64,000 nucleotides of DNA from Labedella gwakjiensis (GCF_003014675.1 NZ_PYAU01000001.1:2852001-2916000); one strand, 5' to 3'. Positions 19,503 to 31,906 are shown, counted from the stretch's first letter. Notes: generated from the sequence alone by a model not told the origin. A program made the numbers and translations.

Positions 19503-20409
19503 TGTCGACGATCGATCACGCCCCCATCAGCCAGGCCGAGGCCATCAAGAAGGCCGAGGTCCTCGTCGACGCGCTCCCGTGGCTCGTCCACTACTCCGGC
19601 GCCACCGTCGTCGTGAAGTTCGGCGGAAACGCCATGGTGACGGAAGAGCTCAAGGCGAGCTTCGCCGAGGACATGGTCTTCCTGCGCCTCGCCGGGCTCC
19701 GCCCCGTCGTCGTGCACGGCGGCGGACCGCAGATCTCCGCCCGCCTCAAGGAGCTCGGCATCGAGAGCGAGTTCAAGGGCGGATACCGCGTCACCACGAC
19801 CGAGGCGATCTCCGTCGTCCGCGACGTGCTGCGCGACGAGGTGAACCGCGACCTCGTGGACCTCATCAACAGCCACGGCGACCTCGCCGTGGGACTGTCC
19901 GGGCAGGACAGCGAACTGTTCGGAGGCCGCCGCCGCGGTGCGATGGTCGACGGCGCGATGGTGGACCTTGGTCACGTCGGCGACGTCGTGACCGTGAACA
20001 CGGCAGCCGTCGTCGCGGCGCTCGACGACGGCAAGATCCCCGTCATCTCCTCGATCGCTCCGGACGAGGACCGTCCGGGCAACGTCCTCAACGTGAACGC
20101 CGACGCGGCCGCCTCGGCCCTCGCCGTGGCCCTCGGGGCACGGAAGCTCCTCGTGCTCACCGACGTGGCCGGCCTCTACAGCGATTGGCCGAACCGCGAC
20201 TCGCTCGTCTCCCGGATCGACTCGGAGGAGTTGCGAGCCCTCCTGCCCCGACTCGAGTCGGGCATGATCCCCAAGATGACGGCGTGCCTCGAGGCCGTCG
20301 ACGGGGGAGTGGAGAACGCCGCGATCATCGACGGCCGCCTCCCGCATTCGACACTCCTCGAGGTGTTCACCAACAAAGGCATCGGAACCGAAGTCGTGAA
20401 GGGCGTGAA

Positions 20410-20413
<4 letters not shown>
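19502..20413 (+). CDS. argB: Acetylglutamate kinase
   Basis: Phosphorylates N-acetylglutamate, usually the arginine-feedback-controlled step. The 303-aa protein has the amino-acid kinase motifs [20 protein letters not shown], and NVNADAAAS with a late VLTDVAGLY. An N-terminal extension of about 30 residues before [10 protein letters not shown] is typical of hexameric, arginine-inhibited enzymes, which favours feedback control here (inference). Starts one base into the argJ stop codon. Confidence 0.96.
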
Positions 20414-24031
<3,618 letters not shown>

Positions 24032-24033
24032 CC

Positions 24034-24054
24034 TGTCTCTTCGGATGAGAGACA
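24034..24054 (+). terminator. Small hairpin after argH
   Basis: TGTCTCT and AGAGACA (7-bp perfect stem, 7-base loop) lie in the 30-base gap between argH and the glycosylase gene. Modest stability; may partly end arg operon transcription. Confidence 0.35.
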
Positions 24055-24061
24055 TGGTGCG

Positions 24062-24664
24062 ATGACCGACCTGGAGCGGGTCCTCGCTCGCCCGGCGGTC
24101 GAGGCTGCCCCGCTCCTGCTCGGTGCTGTCCTGCGGCGATCGAGCGCGGACGGGACCGTCGCGGTGCGCATCACCGAGGTGGAGGCGTACCTCGGTGTGG
24201 GCGAGGACCCCGGTTCGCATGCGTTCCGGCGGCAGTCGCCGCGGAATTCGACGATGTTCGGTCCACCCGGGCGGCTGTACGCCTACTTCACGTACGGCAT
24301 GCACGTGTGCGCGAACGTCGTGTGCTCTCCGGAGGGGACGGCATCGGCCGTGCTCCTGCGCGCCGGGGAGGTCGTGGAGGGCGTCGAACTCGCGCGGGTG
24401 CGCCGACCGGCCGCCCGCCTGGACCGTGAGCTCGCGCGCGGACCGGCCCGGCTCGCCTCGGCGTTGGGCATCCCGCTCGCTGAGGATGGCGCGGCACTCG
24501 ATCAGGAACCGTACGAGTTGGTGCTCGGGGGGCCGGCGCCCGACGTCGCGAGCGGCCCGCGCACGGGCGTGAGCGGACCGGGCGGCGGCGAGTCCTTCCC
24601 GTGGCGGTTCTGGTTGCGGGACGAGCCCTCCGTCTCGCCGTACCGTCGGCACCCGAAGGCTTGA
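24062..24664 (+). CDS. DNA-3-methyladenine glycosylase (Mpg/AAG type)
   Basis: Base-excision-repair enzyme that flips out and removes alkylated purines such as 3-methyladenine and hypoxanthine; cytoplasm/nucleoid. The 200-aa protein has the AAG-fold motifs ITEVEAYLG (catalytic Glu) and [20 protein letters not shown] (intercalating tyrosine and binding pocket), then ANVVC. Size is normal for the bacterial family. It follows argH by 30 bases on the same strand and could be weakly co-transcribed, but its function is unrelated to arginine. Confidence 0.92.
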   Translation: MTDLERVLARPAVEAAPLLLGAVLRRSSADGTVAVRITEVEAYLGVGEDPGSHAFRRQSPRNSTMFGPPGRLYAYFTYGMHVCANVVCSPEGTASAVLLRAGEVVEGVELARVRRPAARLDRELARGPARLASALGIPLAEDGAALDQEPYELVLGGPAPDVASGPRTGVSGPGGGESFPWRFWLRDEPSVSPYRRHPKA

Positions 24665-24695
24665 CCACCGGCGGCGGGATCGGTTGACTGTGGCG

Positions 24696-25046
24696 ATGGC
24701 ACACGTCGAACATTTCGAGATCCCCGCGGACGACGTCGTCCGCGCCACCGCGTTCTACGAGTCGGTCTTCGGGTGGAAGACCGAGAAGTGGGACGAGGAC
24801 AACGTGATGATCTCTCCGACCGATGAGGGAATCGGCGGAGACATCCACAAGCGCGAGGCCCTCGCGCACCCCACCGTCGTCGTCACCGTCGACCGGATCG
24901 AAGACACGATCGCCGCGATCGAGGCGAACGGTGGCCGCGTCGTCGGCGAGATCCAGCCGCTCGGTGAGACGAGTCGCTGGGTGTACGTGGAGGACTGCGA
25001 GGGGAACACCATCGGTCTCTACGACGACTCGGCTCCTGCTTCCTGA
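24696..25046 (+). CDS. VOC (glyoxalase/bleomycin-resistance fold) family protein
   Basis: A 116-aa single vicinal-oxygen-chelate domain protein. It begins HVEHFEIPADDVVRATAFYE with metal-ligand-type residues and closes with WVYVEDCEGNTIGLYD; the pattern matches the small actinobacterial glyoxalase-like proteins often annotated as lactoylglutathione-lyase-like. ATG 24696 is preferred; a TTG at 24684 in the same frame is a possible earlier start. The substrate cannot be inferred. It converges with the next minus-strand genes across the second repeat element. Confidence 0.85.
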   Translation: MAHVEHFEIPADDVVRATAFYESVFGWKTEKWDEDNVMISPTDEGIGGDIHKREALAHPTVVVTVDRIEDTIAAIEANGGRVVGEIQPLGETSRWVYVEDCEGNTIGLYDDSAPAS

Positions 25047-25088
25047 CGCGACCGCCCAGGAGGCCGCCCACACGTCCGCTCTGAGATT

Positions 25089-25153
25089 CGAGGGCGGCAG
25101 TTCGCTATCGAGGGCGGTAGTTGTAGGTGGCGCCCTCGCTCGGGAGTAGCCCT
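25089..25153. repeat. Modular intergenic repeat, copy 2
   Basis: Unit CGAGGGCGGCAG (25089-25100), 8-base spacer, unit CGAGGGCGGTAG (25109-25120), 8-base spacer, then GGCGCCCTCG and the tail CTCGGGAGTAGCCCT (25129-25153). The last 25 bases are identical to copy 1 at 6351-6375 and all spacings are the same, while the spacers differ. Here the palindrome is imperfect because the forward unit has GG for GC. Also between convergent genes. Confidence 0.75.
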
Positions 25154-25192
25154 GTGGATGGGGCGGGCGGCGGGGTGGGGCGGCGGGGTGGG

Positions 25193-25786
25193 TCAGCGGA
25201 GGGCGAAGACGAAGAGGCCGGCGGATGCCGCGGCCCACACGATGCTCGCGAGCGTGCCGATCATGAAGCGCTCGCGCGTCTCCGCCTCGGCCAGCTCGGT
25301 GAAGCGCCCGACACCCTTGATCGCCACGACGATCGCGATCGCCTCCGGGAAGCCCGCGATGAGGGCTCCGGCGATCGCCGCGCGCTCGAGGTAGCCGATC
25401 GCGAGACCTCCCCTCAGCACCTCGCGCGGGGCGCTCGCCGTGGGCGAGTCGCGGTCCACCATGATGCCGCCGTGGGCGCCGGGGTGCACGCTGCCGTGCG
25501 TCGCGAGGTCGAGGGCGAACGAGGCCGCGGGCGACCCGCCGAGGACCGCGAGGGCGAAGGACGCGATGCCGAGCAGCAGCGAGACGATGAGCGGCGGCTC
25601 GGGCGAGGGCAGGGCCACCGTGATGAGTCCCACCGCAAGCAGCACCGCGGCCACCGAGATGAACGCGTTCCGCTTGAGCACGATCGTGAGGACGGTGGCG
25701 CCGAGCGCCGTGGCGGCGAAGCCCACCGTCGACACCCAGTAGAGGACGCTCGCGAGCGTGCTGTCGAAGATGTCCATCGGGCTCAT
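25193..25786 (-). CDS. Membrane protein of unknown function, partner of a SatD-like protein
   Basis: 197 aa with about five hydrophobic segments (N-terminal VLYWVSTVGFAATALGATVL, then three closely spaced, and one at the C-terminus). A polar middle holds GGIMVDRDSPTASAPREVLRGG. Not recognised by motif. Its start overlaps the stop of the preceding SatD-like gene by four bases, so the two are coupled. In Streptococcus the acid-tolerance satC-D-E cluster also pairs a SatD protein with a membrane protein, which makes a stress-related role a reasonable guess only. Confidence 0.7.
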   Translation of the reverse strand: MSPMDIFDSTLASVLYWVSTVGFAATALGATVLTIVLKRNAFISVAAVLLAVGLITVALPSPEPPLIVSLLLGIASFALAVLGGSPAASFALDLATHGSVHPGAHGGIMVDRDSPTASAPREVLRGGLAIGYLERAAIAGALIAGFPEAIAIVVAIKGVGRFTELAEAETRERFMIGTLASIVWAAASAGLFVFALR

Positions 25787-26415
25787 CCCTTCGCCGTCGT
25801 GTCGTCGAGCATCCCGAGCAGCCTAACGAGAGCCTCCGACGCCGCGAGCTCCTCGCGGCTCGACCCTGTGCGCGCCCGCATGCTCACGGCCCCCTGCGTG
25901 ATGCCGAGGGCGCTCGCCGCCCGCGACTGCGTCGCGCCCGTGGCCAGGAGGTCGTGGACCTCCCAGCCCTTGTCCGTCCGCTTCTCGCGGAGGGCCAGGA
26001 CGACGGCGACGAGCGCCTCGACGTCCGTCGCGCGGATGCCGGACTCGGTGGGCTCCTCGTCCGTGGCGGGCTCCTGCCGGAGGGCGAAGCGGGACGGCGT
26101 GCGCTTGGCCGCATCGATCGCGGCCCGGGCGGCGAAGAACGCCTCGCCCGTGGACGAGCGCGTGGAGTCGCCGAGGGGGAGGCGGACCGGGCCGACGCCG
26201 AGGCCCACGCTCCACCGGCCGTCGCGCGTGAGCTCGAGCACGAGCCGGTATGCCGTGTCGGCGCGATCGGTGAGGGCCTGGATCTCGTCGCCGGCCGTGC
26301 GCTCGGCGGGGAGGAGCAGCTCGCCGTGCGCAGTCTTCTCGATGCGCGCGAGCGCCTCGGCGACGGCGTCGTCGCGCGATCGGCTGTCGACCTGGTCTGC
26401 GGTGATGACGAACAC
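25783..26415 (-). CDS. SatD-like DNA-binding protein
   Basis: 210 aa, cytoplasmic. It begins FVITADQVDSRSRDDAV, resembling the SatD family start, and has LPAERTAGDEIQALTDRADT in the N-terminal domain; a helix-turn-helix lies near the C-terminus (TQSRAASALGITQGAVSMRA). The combination of a SatD-type domain with a DNA-binding C-terminus suggests a regulator. A perfect 8-bp inverted repeat 17 bases upstream of its start is a plausible self-operator. Translationally coupled to the membrane protein downstream. Family name is from memory of SatD proteins and is moderately sure. Confidence 0.65.
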   Translation of the reverse strand: MFVITADQVDSRSRDDAVAEALARIEKTAHGELLLPAERTAGDEIQALTDRADTAYRLVLELTRDGRWSVGLGVGPVRLPLGDSTRSSTGEAFFAARAAIDAAKRTPSRFALRQEPATDEEPTESGIRATDVEALVAVVLALREKRTDKGWEVHDLLATGATQSRAASALGITQGAVSMRARTGSSREELAASEALVRLLGMLDDTTAKG

Positions 26416-26431
26416 GGTACATCAGCCTCCT

Positions 26432-26456
26432 GACTAATACTGAGTAGATATTAGTC
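26432..26456. promoter_or_regulatory. Inverted repeat between satD-like gene and tyrS
   Basis: GACTAATA (26432-26439) and TATTAGTC (26449-26456) with a 9-base spacer form a perfect 8-bp inverted repeat, AT-rich against the local background. It lies in the divergent promoter region; an operator for the SatD-like HTH protein is the simplest reading. A weaker repeat CCTGAT/ATCAGG follows at 26462-26484. Confidence 0.5.
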
Positions 26457-26511
26457 CTGAACCTGATTCCTGTCGAGTATCAGGGTAGGACCCCGCTGAT
26501 ATCGTGAGGCG

Positions 26512-27807
26512 GTGATCAATCCCGTTCTCTCCACCCAGCAGAATGACGCCTCGTTCGAGGACATCTGGGACGAACTCGTCTGGCGCGGCCTCGTGCACGT
26601 CTCCACCGACGAATCGGCCCTCAAAGAACTCCTCTCGGGAGACCGGATCACCTATTACTGCGGTTTCGACCCCACCGCTCCGAGCCTCCACCTGGGCAAC
26701 CTCGTGCAGCTGCTCGTCATGCGGCGGCTCCAGCTGGCCGGGCACCGTCCGCTCGGTCTCGTCGGCGGGTCCACCGGACTCATCGGCGACCCGCGTCCCA
26801 CGGCCGAGCGCACGCTCAACTCCCGCGAGACCGTGGGGGAGTGGGTGGCGAACCTGCGCGCCCAGGTGGAGAACTACCTGAGCTTCGAGGGCGACAACGC
26901 GGCCCTCATGGTGAACAACCTCGACTGGACGGCGCCCCTGTCGGCCATCGACTTCCTCCGCGAGATCGGCAAGCACTTCCGTGTGGGCACGATGCTCAAG
27001 AAGGACGCCGTGAGCGCGCGCCTCAACTCCGACGAGGGCATCAGCTACACCGAGTTCAGCTACCAGATCCTGCAGGGCATGGACTACCTCGAGCTGTACC
27101 GGGCGCACGGCTGCGTTCTGCAGACCGGCGGAAGCGACCAGTGGGGCAACCTCACGAGCGGCATCGACCTGATCCGTCGCGTGGAGCGCGCCGAGGCGCA
27201 CGCCATCGGCACGCCGCTCATCACGAACTCCGACGGAACGAAGTTCGGAAAGAGCGAGGGCAACGCCGTGTGGCTGAACCCCGAGATGACCTCGCCCTAC
27301 GCGTTCTACCAGTTCTGGGTGAACACGGACGACGCCGACGTGATCGCGCGCCTCAAGGTGTTCACGTTCCTCGGTCGCGACGAGATCGAGCGCCTCGAGA
27401 AGGCCGTGGCCGACGAGCCGTTCCGTCGCGAGGCGCAGAAGCGACTGGCGCTCGAGGTGACGTCGCTCGTGCACGGCGAGGCGGCGGCGCAGGCCGCGAT
27501 CGACGCCTCCGCCGCGCTCTTCGGCAACGGCGACCTCGGCTCGCTCGACGAGGCGACGCTGCGTTCCGCTCTCGACGAGGTGCCGAACACCACGGCCGAG
27601 CCGGGGACGCCGATCCTGCAGCTGCTCGTGCAGACGAGCCTCGTGCAGAGCCTCAGCGAGGCGCGGCGTGCCCTCGGCCAGGGCGGCGTGTACGTGGACA
27701 ACGTGAAGGTCGCCGACGAGAACGCGGTGTTCGCACCCGTCCTCCCAGGCGGCGTCGCGGTGCTCCGCCGGGGCAAGCGCTCCCTCGCCGGCGTCTTCTC
27801 CGCCTGA
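26512..27807 (+). CDS. tyrS: Tyrosine--tRNA ligase
   Basis: Class I aminoacyl-tRNA synthetase charging tRNA-Tyr, homodimeric, cytoplasmic. The 431-aa protein has the HIGH-equivalent PTAPSLHLGNLVQL, the tyrosine-binding YTEFSYQILQGMDYL and GGSDQWGN, the KMSKS-equivalent KFGKSEGN, and a C-terminal S4-type RNA-binding domain (SLSEARRALGQGGVYVDNVK). GTG 26512 is used because no ATG stands near the expected N-terminus (DIWDELVWRGLVHVSTDE). No T-box or other leader structure was recognised upstream. Confidence 0.96.
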   Translation: MINPVLSTQQNDASFEDIWDELVWRGLVHVSTDESALKELLSGDRITYYCGFDPTAPSLHLGNLVQLLVMRRLQLAGHRPLGLVGGSTGLIGDPRPTAERTLNSRETVGEWVANLRAQVENYLSFEGDNAALMVNNLDWTAPLSAIDFLREIGKHFRVGTMLKKDAVSARLNSDEGISYTEFSYQILQGMDYLELYRAHGCVLQTGGSDQWGNLTSGIDLIRRVERAEAHAIGTPLITNSDGTKFGKSEGNAVWLNPEMTSPYAFYQFWVNTDDADVIARLKVFTFLGRDEIERLEKAVADEPFRREAQKRLALEVTSLVHGEAAAQAAIDASAALFGNGDLGSLDEATLRSALDEVPNTTAEPGTPILQLLVQTSLVQSLSEARRALGQGGVYVDNVKVADENAVFAPVLPGGVAVLRRGKRSLAGVFSA

Positions 27808-27826
27808 CCCGCAGGGTCCGCTCCTC

Positions 27827-29479
27827 CTAGGTGAGGCGCTTGTCGCCCGGGCGGACGACGCGCAGCCAGCGGTGGCCGTAGCCGTCGAGCGGCACGTCGA
27901 GGCGACCCTTCTCGTCGGGCAGCAGGATGTGGTCGTGGAACAGGTCGACCACGCGGGTGCCGGGCACCACGTCCTCGATCGTCACGGGGACGGTGTGCGG
28001 CTCCGGACCCAGGTTGTGCACGGCGAACAGGTGGCCCGTCTCCGTGCGCACCGTGTGCGCGAGTACCTCGTCGAACGGCTGATCGACGATCGCGAAGTCA
28101 CCCCAGCCGATCTCTGGCGAGTTCCGGTACGTCTGCACGAGCCCGCGGACGAACGTGAACAGCGAGGAGTCCACGTGCCGCTGCTGCGCGACGTTCACGT
28201 ATTCGGGTGAGAACCCGCCCTCCGGCACGGTCGTGACGAGCTTCCGCTTCGGGGCCGACGAGAAGCCGCCGTTCTCCTCGTCCGACCACTGCATGGGGGA
28301 GCGCACGGCCTCGCGACCGGCGAGGTCGAGGTTCTCACCCATCCCGATCTCCTCGCCGTAGTACAGCACCGGGGCGCCGGGGAGCGAGAAGATCAGGCTG
28401 TAGACCATCTCGAGTCGGCGCGGATCCCCGTCGATGAGCGGTGGGAGGCGCCGCCGGATGCCGCGGCCGTGGAGCCGCATCGACTCGTCGGGCGCGAACC
28501 GCTCGAAGACGAACTGCCGGTCCTCCTCGCTCAGCTGGTTGAGGTTCAGCTCGTCGTGGTTGCGCACGAAGTTGCCCCACTGGTTGCTCGACTCGAGCTG
28601 CGGACGCGACCGGAGTGAGTCGCGCAGCGGTCGCGCGTCCTCGCGGGCGAGCGCGAGGTAGAGCGCCTGGTTCGTCACGAAGTCGAACTGCATCGTGAGT
28701 CCGTCGCCGTCGGCCTCGCCGAAGAACTCGTACTGCTCGTCGTGCGGCAGGTTCACCTCGCCGAGCAGCATGCCCGTGCCGCTGCGCCGGCCGACGTACC
28801 GGCGCAGGGTGCGCAGGAAGTCGTACGGGTCGTCGGGGGTGTCGTCGTCGAGCAGATACGGGACGGCGTCCACGCGGAAGCCGTCGACACCCAGCTGGAA
28901 CCAGAAGCCGATGATCTTCGCGATCTCGTCGCGCACCTGAGGGTTGGCGGTGTTGAGGTCGGGCTGGTGCCGGTAGAAGGAGTGGCGGTAGTACTGGCCC
29001 GACTTCTCGTCGAGGAACCACGTGCCGTCCTCCGTGTCGGGGAACGCGTTCTCCGCCTGGTTCTTCGGGGGCTCGTCGCGCCAGCGGTAGTAGTCGCGGA
29101 ACGGGTTGTCCTTGCCCTTCAGCGCCTCCTTGAACCACGGGTGCTGGTCGGACGTGTGGTTGACCACGAGGTCGACGATCACGCGGATGCCGCGGTCCTT
29201 CGCGGTGCGGAACACCTCCACGACGTCGCCGAGGTGCCCGTAGCGGGGGTCGACGCCGTAGTAGTCGGTGATGTCGTAGCCGTTGTCCTTCTGCGGCGAC
29301 GGGTAGAACGGGGCGAGCCACAGGCACGTGACGCCGAGCTCCGCGAGGTAGTCGATACGGTGGGCGAGGCCCTGGAAGTCGCCGACGCCGTCGTCGTTCC
29401 AGTCGAGGTACGTCTCGACGTCGAGGTTGTAGACGACAGCGGTCTTCCACCACAGGTCGCTCGTGTCGGTCACCTTCAT
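27827..29479 (-). CDS. GH13 alpha-amylase family protein, trehalose-synthase-like
   Basis: 550-aa cytoplasmic glycoside hydrolase family 13 enzyme; no signal peptide. Family motifs: NDDGVGDFQGL, IVDLVVNHTSDQHPWF, nucleophile Asp204 in GVDGFRVDAVPY, acid/base Glu241 in LLGEVNLPHDEQY, and the third carboxylate in FVRNHDEL (Asp309). The start region WWKTAVVYNLDVETYLDWND resembles maltose-trehalose isomerases (TreS) and relatives, which interconvert maltose and trehalose or act on alpha-1,1/1,4 glucosides. ATG 29479 overlaps the upstream oxidoreductase stop by four bases. TreS versus another alpha-glucosyltransferase cannot be settled by eye. Confidence 0.85.
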   Translation of the reverse strand: MKVTDTSDLWWKTAVVYNLDVETYLDWNDDGVGDFQGLAHRIDYLAELGVTCLWLAPFYPSPQKDNGYDITDYYGVDPRYGHLGDVVEVFRTAKDRGIRVIVDLVVNHTSDQHPWFKEALKGKDNPFRDYYRWRDEPPKNQAENAFPDTEDGTWFLDEKSGQYYRHSFYRHQPDLNTANPQVRDEIAKIIGFWFQLGVDGFRVDAVPYLLDDDTPDDPYDFLRTLRRYVGRRSGTGMLLGEVNLPHDEQYEFFGEADGDGLTMQFDFVTNQALYLALAREDARPLRDSLRSRPQLESSNQWGNFVRNHDELNLNQLSEEDRQFVFERFAPDESMRLHGRGIRRRLPPLIDGDPRRLEMVYSLIFSLPGAPVLYYGEEIGMGENLDLAGREAVRSPMQWSDEENGGFSSAPKRKLVTTVPEGGFSPEYVNVAQQRHVDSSLFTFVRGLVQTYRNSPEIGWGDFAIVDQPFDEVLAHTVRTETGHLFAVHNLGPEPHTVPVTIEDVVPGTRVVDLFHDHILLPDEKGRLDVPLDGYGHRWLRVVRPGDKRLT

Positions 29480-30447
29480 GCGTGCACCTCCGTGTTCAGC
29501 TGCGGGAAGACCTCGTTCGCCATGAGGCCGAGGAAGTAGTCGTGTTCGGTGCCGACGTTGTGCAGGTAGACGCGGTCGGCGCCGCAACGCTCGAGCATCG
29601 CGACGTGGTCGAGCAGCGGCGGGGCCTCGGCCGTGACGAACACGGAGCCCTCCACGTCCTTCGGCTCCACGTAGCGGGACGCCTCGTCGAACGCCTCGGG
29701 TGTCTCGAGGTCCCAGCAGAGGGGCGGGCTGAAGATGTTGGACGCCCACTGGTCGAAGGCCTCGGCGAGGGCAGCCTCGCGCGTCGATGCGACGCTGAGG
29801 TGCGTCTGCACGGTGACCTCTCCGGTGCCGCCCGCATCGCGGTACGCACCGATCACCTCGCGCAGCTTCTCCTCCGGCTGGGCGATGGTGGCGAGGCCGT
29901 CGGCCCACGACGCGACCCAGCCGGCGGTCTCCTTCGTGACGGCGGCACCGATGAGGAGCGGCTGGACCTCGGGAAGCGAGTAGACGCGCGCCCGGTCGAC
30001 GGTGACGTGACCGCGGTGCGAGACCTCCTCGCCGTTCAGGAGCGCGCGGATGATCGTGACGCACTCGAGCAGCCGCTCGTTGCGTTCCGGCTTCGACGGC
30101 CAACGTTCGCCCGTGATGTGCTCGTTCATCGCCTCGCCGCTGCCGAGCGCCGCCCAGAATCGGCCGGGGTAGAGCTGGCCGAGGGTGGCGATCGCCTGCG
30201 CGATGATCACCGGGTGGTAGCGCTGGCCCGGCGCGTTGACCACGCCGAAGGACATGTCGGTGCCTTCGAGGGCGGAGCCGAGCCACGACCAGGCGAAGCC
30301 CGATTCCCCCTGCCGGTGGCTCCAGGGGGCGAGGTGGTCGGAGCACATCGCGGCGGTGAACCCCGCCTGCTCCGCCTTCTTGGCCCAGTCGAGGAGGGCG
30401 CGCGGCCCGATCTCCTCATGCGAACAGTGGAATCCGTACGTCGTCAT
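29476..30447 (-). CDS. LLM-class flavin-dependent oxidoreductase (TIGR03885-like)
   Basis: 323-aa luciferase-like (TIM-barrel) monooxygenase, cytoplasmic. Patterns: TTYGFHCSHEEIGPRALLDW at the start, AMCSDHLAPWSHRQGESGFAW, and GRFWAALGSGEAMNEHITGE. This is the subgroup I know as TIGR03885, thought to use a flavin other than F420. It is translationally coupled to the trehalose-synthase-like gene, an association I recall from other actinobacteria, but the shared pathway is unknown. Confidence 0.85.
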   Translation of the reverse strand: MTTYGFHCSHEEIGPRALLDWAKKAEQAGFTAAMCSDHLAPWSHRQGESGFAWSWLGSALEGTDMSFGVVNAPGQRYHPVIIAQAIATLGQLYPGRFWAALGSGEAMNEHITGERWPSKPERNERLLECVTIIRALLNGEEVSHRGHVTVDRARVYSLPEVQPLLIGAAVTKETAGWVASWADGLATIAQPEEKLREVIGAYRDAGGTGEVTVQTHLSVASTREAALAEAFDQWASNIFSPPLCWDLETPEAFDEASRYVEPKDVEGSVFVTAEAPPLLDHVAMLERCGADRVYLHNVGTEHDYFLGLMANEVFPQLNTEVHA

Positions 30448-30608
30448 GCTCGGCTCTCCAGGGGGTCGGGGACGGCGGTTGCTCCAGCCTCCCCGATCGG
30501 CGCTGCGATTGTGAGGGGTTGCGGGAGCCCCGTCCGGCCTGGGAGGTGACCGTCACAGCGCGACATCCGTCATGCGGTGCGGGCGTATCCATGAAAAGCT
30601 GAGGGACG

Positions 30609-31511
30609 ATGAATTCCGGTCCTGCAGACACTCCGCCGCGGCGCGGTTCCCCCGACAGCGGCGACGGCTGGGTGGAGGGTCCCGACGGTCGACGGTTCTG
30701 GGGCCTCTTCGGTGCGGCCGGCCTGCTCGCCTTCGATCCGAACCGCGGCATCCTCCTGCAGCACCGCGCCGTGTGGTCGCACTTCGGCGGTACCTGGGGT
30801 CTCCCGGGCGGCGCCCGCCACAAGGGCGAGTCGGCGCTGCAGGGCGCACTCCGCGAGGCGACCGAGGAGGCCGGCGTGCCGCACGCCTCCGTGCGTGCCC
30901 GCCTGTCGAGTGTGCTCGACCTCGGGTTCTGGTCGTACACGACCGTTCTCGTCGACGTGCTCGAGCAGTTCGACGCCGAGGCGACCGACCCGGAGAGCAT
31001 CGAGCTGCGCTGGGTGCCCGTCGCCGAGGTCGACACGCTGCCCCTCCACCCCGGTTTCGACGAGGCGTGGCCCTCGCTGCGCGATTCGCTCAAACGCCGC
31101 GCCGTGGTGATCGTCGACGCTGCCAACGTGGTGGGCTCGCGTCCCGACGGCTGGTGGAAGGACCGCGCCGGAGCGGCCGAGCGTCTGCTGGCGTCTGTGT
31201 CGACGCTCGCGCGCGAGGGTGTTCCCGCTCCCGCCTTCGACCTGCCCGAGTCGTGGTGGTGGCCGGAGTTCGTCGTCGTGCTCGAGGGCGATGCGCGGCA
31301 GGCGGCCGTCGAGGAGGCGGAGCGCGTCACCGTCGTGTCGGCTCCCGGCAGCGGTGACGACGAGATCCTCGAGCAGGTGCAGCGTTCGTTCGACGGGGGA
31401 GCGGAGCACGTGATCGTGGTCACGGCCGACCACGAGTTGCAGCGCCGCGTGGAGCGGATGGGCGCCGGTTTCGCGGGCCCGCGTGTGCTGCTGGAGCTCA
31501 GCGGGTACTGA
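30609..31511 (+). CDS. Nudix hydrolase fused to a NYN/PIN-like domain
   Basis: 300 aa. The N-terminal half is a Nudix pyrophosphatase: the full Nudix box runs from Gly68 to Val90 (GARHKGESALQGALREATEE then AGV), preceded by LLQHRAVWSHFGGTWGLPG. After about residue 160 a second domain begins with VVIVDAANVVGSRPDGWW (Asp170, Asn173), followed by FVVVLEGDAR, GSGDDEIL (Asp250/251), and VIVVTADHELQRRV (Asp274). This acidic-residue pattern is that of NYN/PIN-fold nucleases. A nucleotide- or RNA-cap-cleaving enzyme with an RNase domain is suggested, not shown. Divergent from the oxidoreductase gene with 161 bases between. Confidence 0.75.
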   Translation: MNSGPADTPPRRGSPDSGDGWVEGPDGRRFWGLFGAAGLLAFDPNRGILLQHRAVWSHFGGTWGLPGGARHKGESALQGALREATEEAGVPHASVRARLSSVLDLGFWSYTTVLVDVLEQFDAEATDPESIELRWVPVAEVDTLPLHPGFDEAWPSLRDSLKRRAVVIVDAANVVGSRPDGWWKDRAGAAERLLASVSTLAREGVPAPAFDLPESWWWPEFVVVLEGDARQAAVEEAERVTVVSAPGSGDDEILEQVQRSFDGGAEHVIVVTADHELQRRVERMGAGFAGPRVLLELSGY

Positions 31512-31648
31512 CGCTGCGGGGTCCGCGCCGTAGCGCGCGCTGTGCCCTGACGCAAGGAGAGAGGGACCCATCGGGAGTCCTATCGGGGAGCGCGTCGTCG
31601 TGCCTACGCTGTCGGCTACGGAAACTCGATCGAAGGAGCTGGATCATC

Positions 31649-31906
31649 ATGACGTCAACGCCTCGAAAGACCCTGGCCGGATTCGCAGCCGCCATCGCCC
31701 TCACCGCCGGCGGCCTCGTCGCCACCGCAGCGCCCGCTCAGGCTGCGGGCTACTCGTACCTGTACCCGACGAACTTCGCCACGCAGGAGGAGTGCGACGC
31801 GAAGCGCGTGACGATGAACTCCTCCTGGACGCGGGCGAGCCAGTGCTTCATCATGACCGACCGTGGCGTGGTCGACTGGAAGTTCTCCGTCTCCGTCAAG
31901 GGCTAG
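31649..31906 (+). CDS. Small secreted protein of unknown function
   Basis: 85 aa with a Sec signal peptide (TPRK, hydrophobic core, cleavage after APAQA near residue 32), leaving a mature peptide of about 53 residues. It holds two cysteines (EECDAK and SQCFIM) that could form one disulfide, and several aromatic residues (YSYLYP). A good GAAGGAG ribosome site supports ATG 31649. No family recognised; similar short secreted proteins are common in actinobacteria. It stands alone between a Nudix gene and a TetR gene. Confidence 0.7.
   Translation: MTSTPRKTLAGFAAAIALTAGGLVATAAPAQAAGYSYLYPTNFATQEECDAKRVTMNSSWTRASQCFIMTDRGVVDWKFSVSVKG

Noticed and set aside
26416-26511. T-box for tyrS
   Set aside because: Only 96 bases with simple repeats; too short for a T-box.
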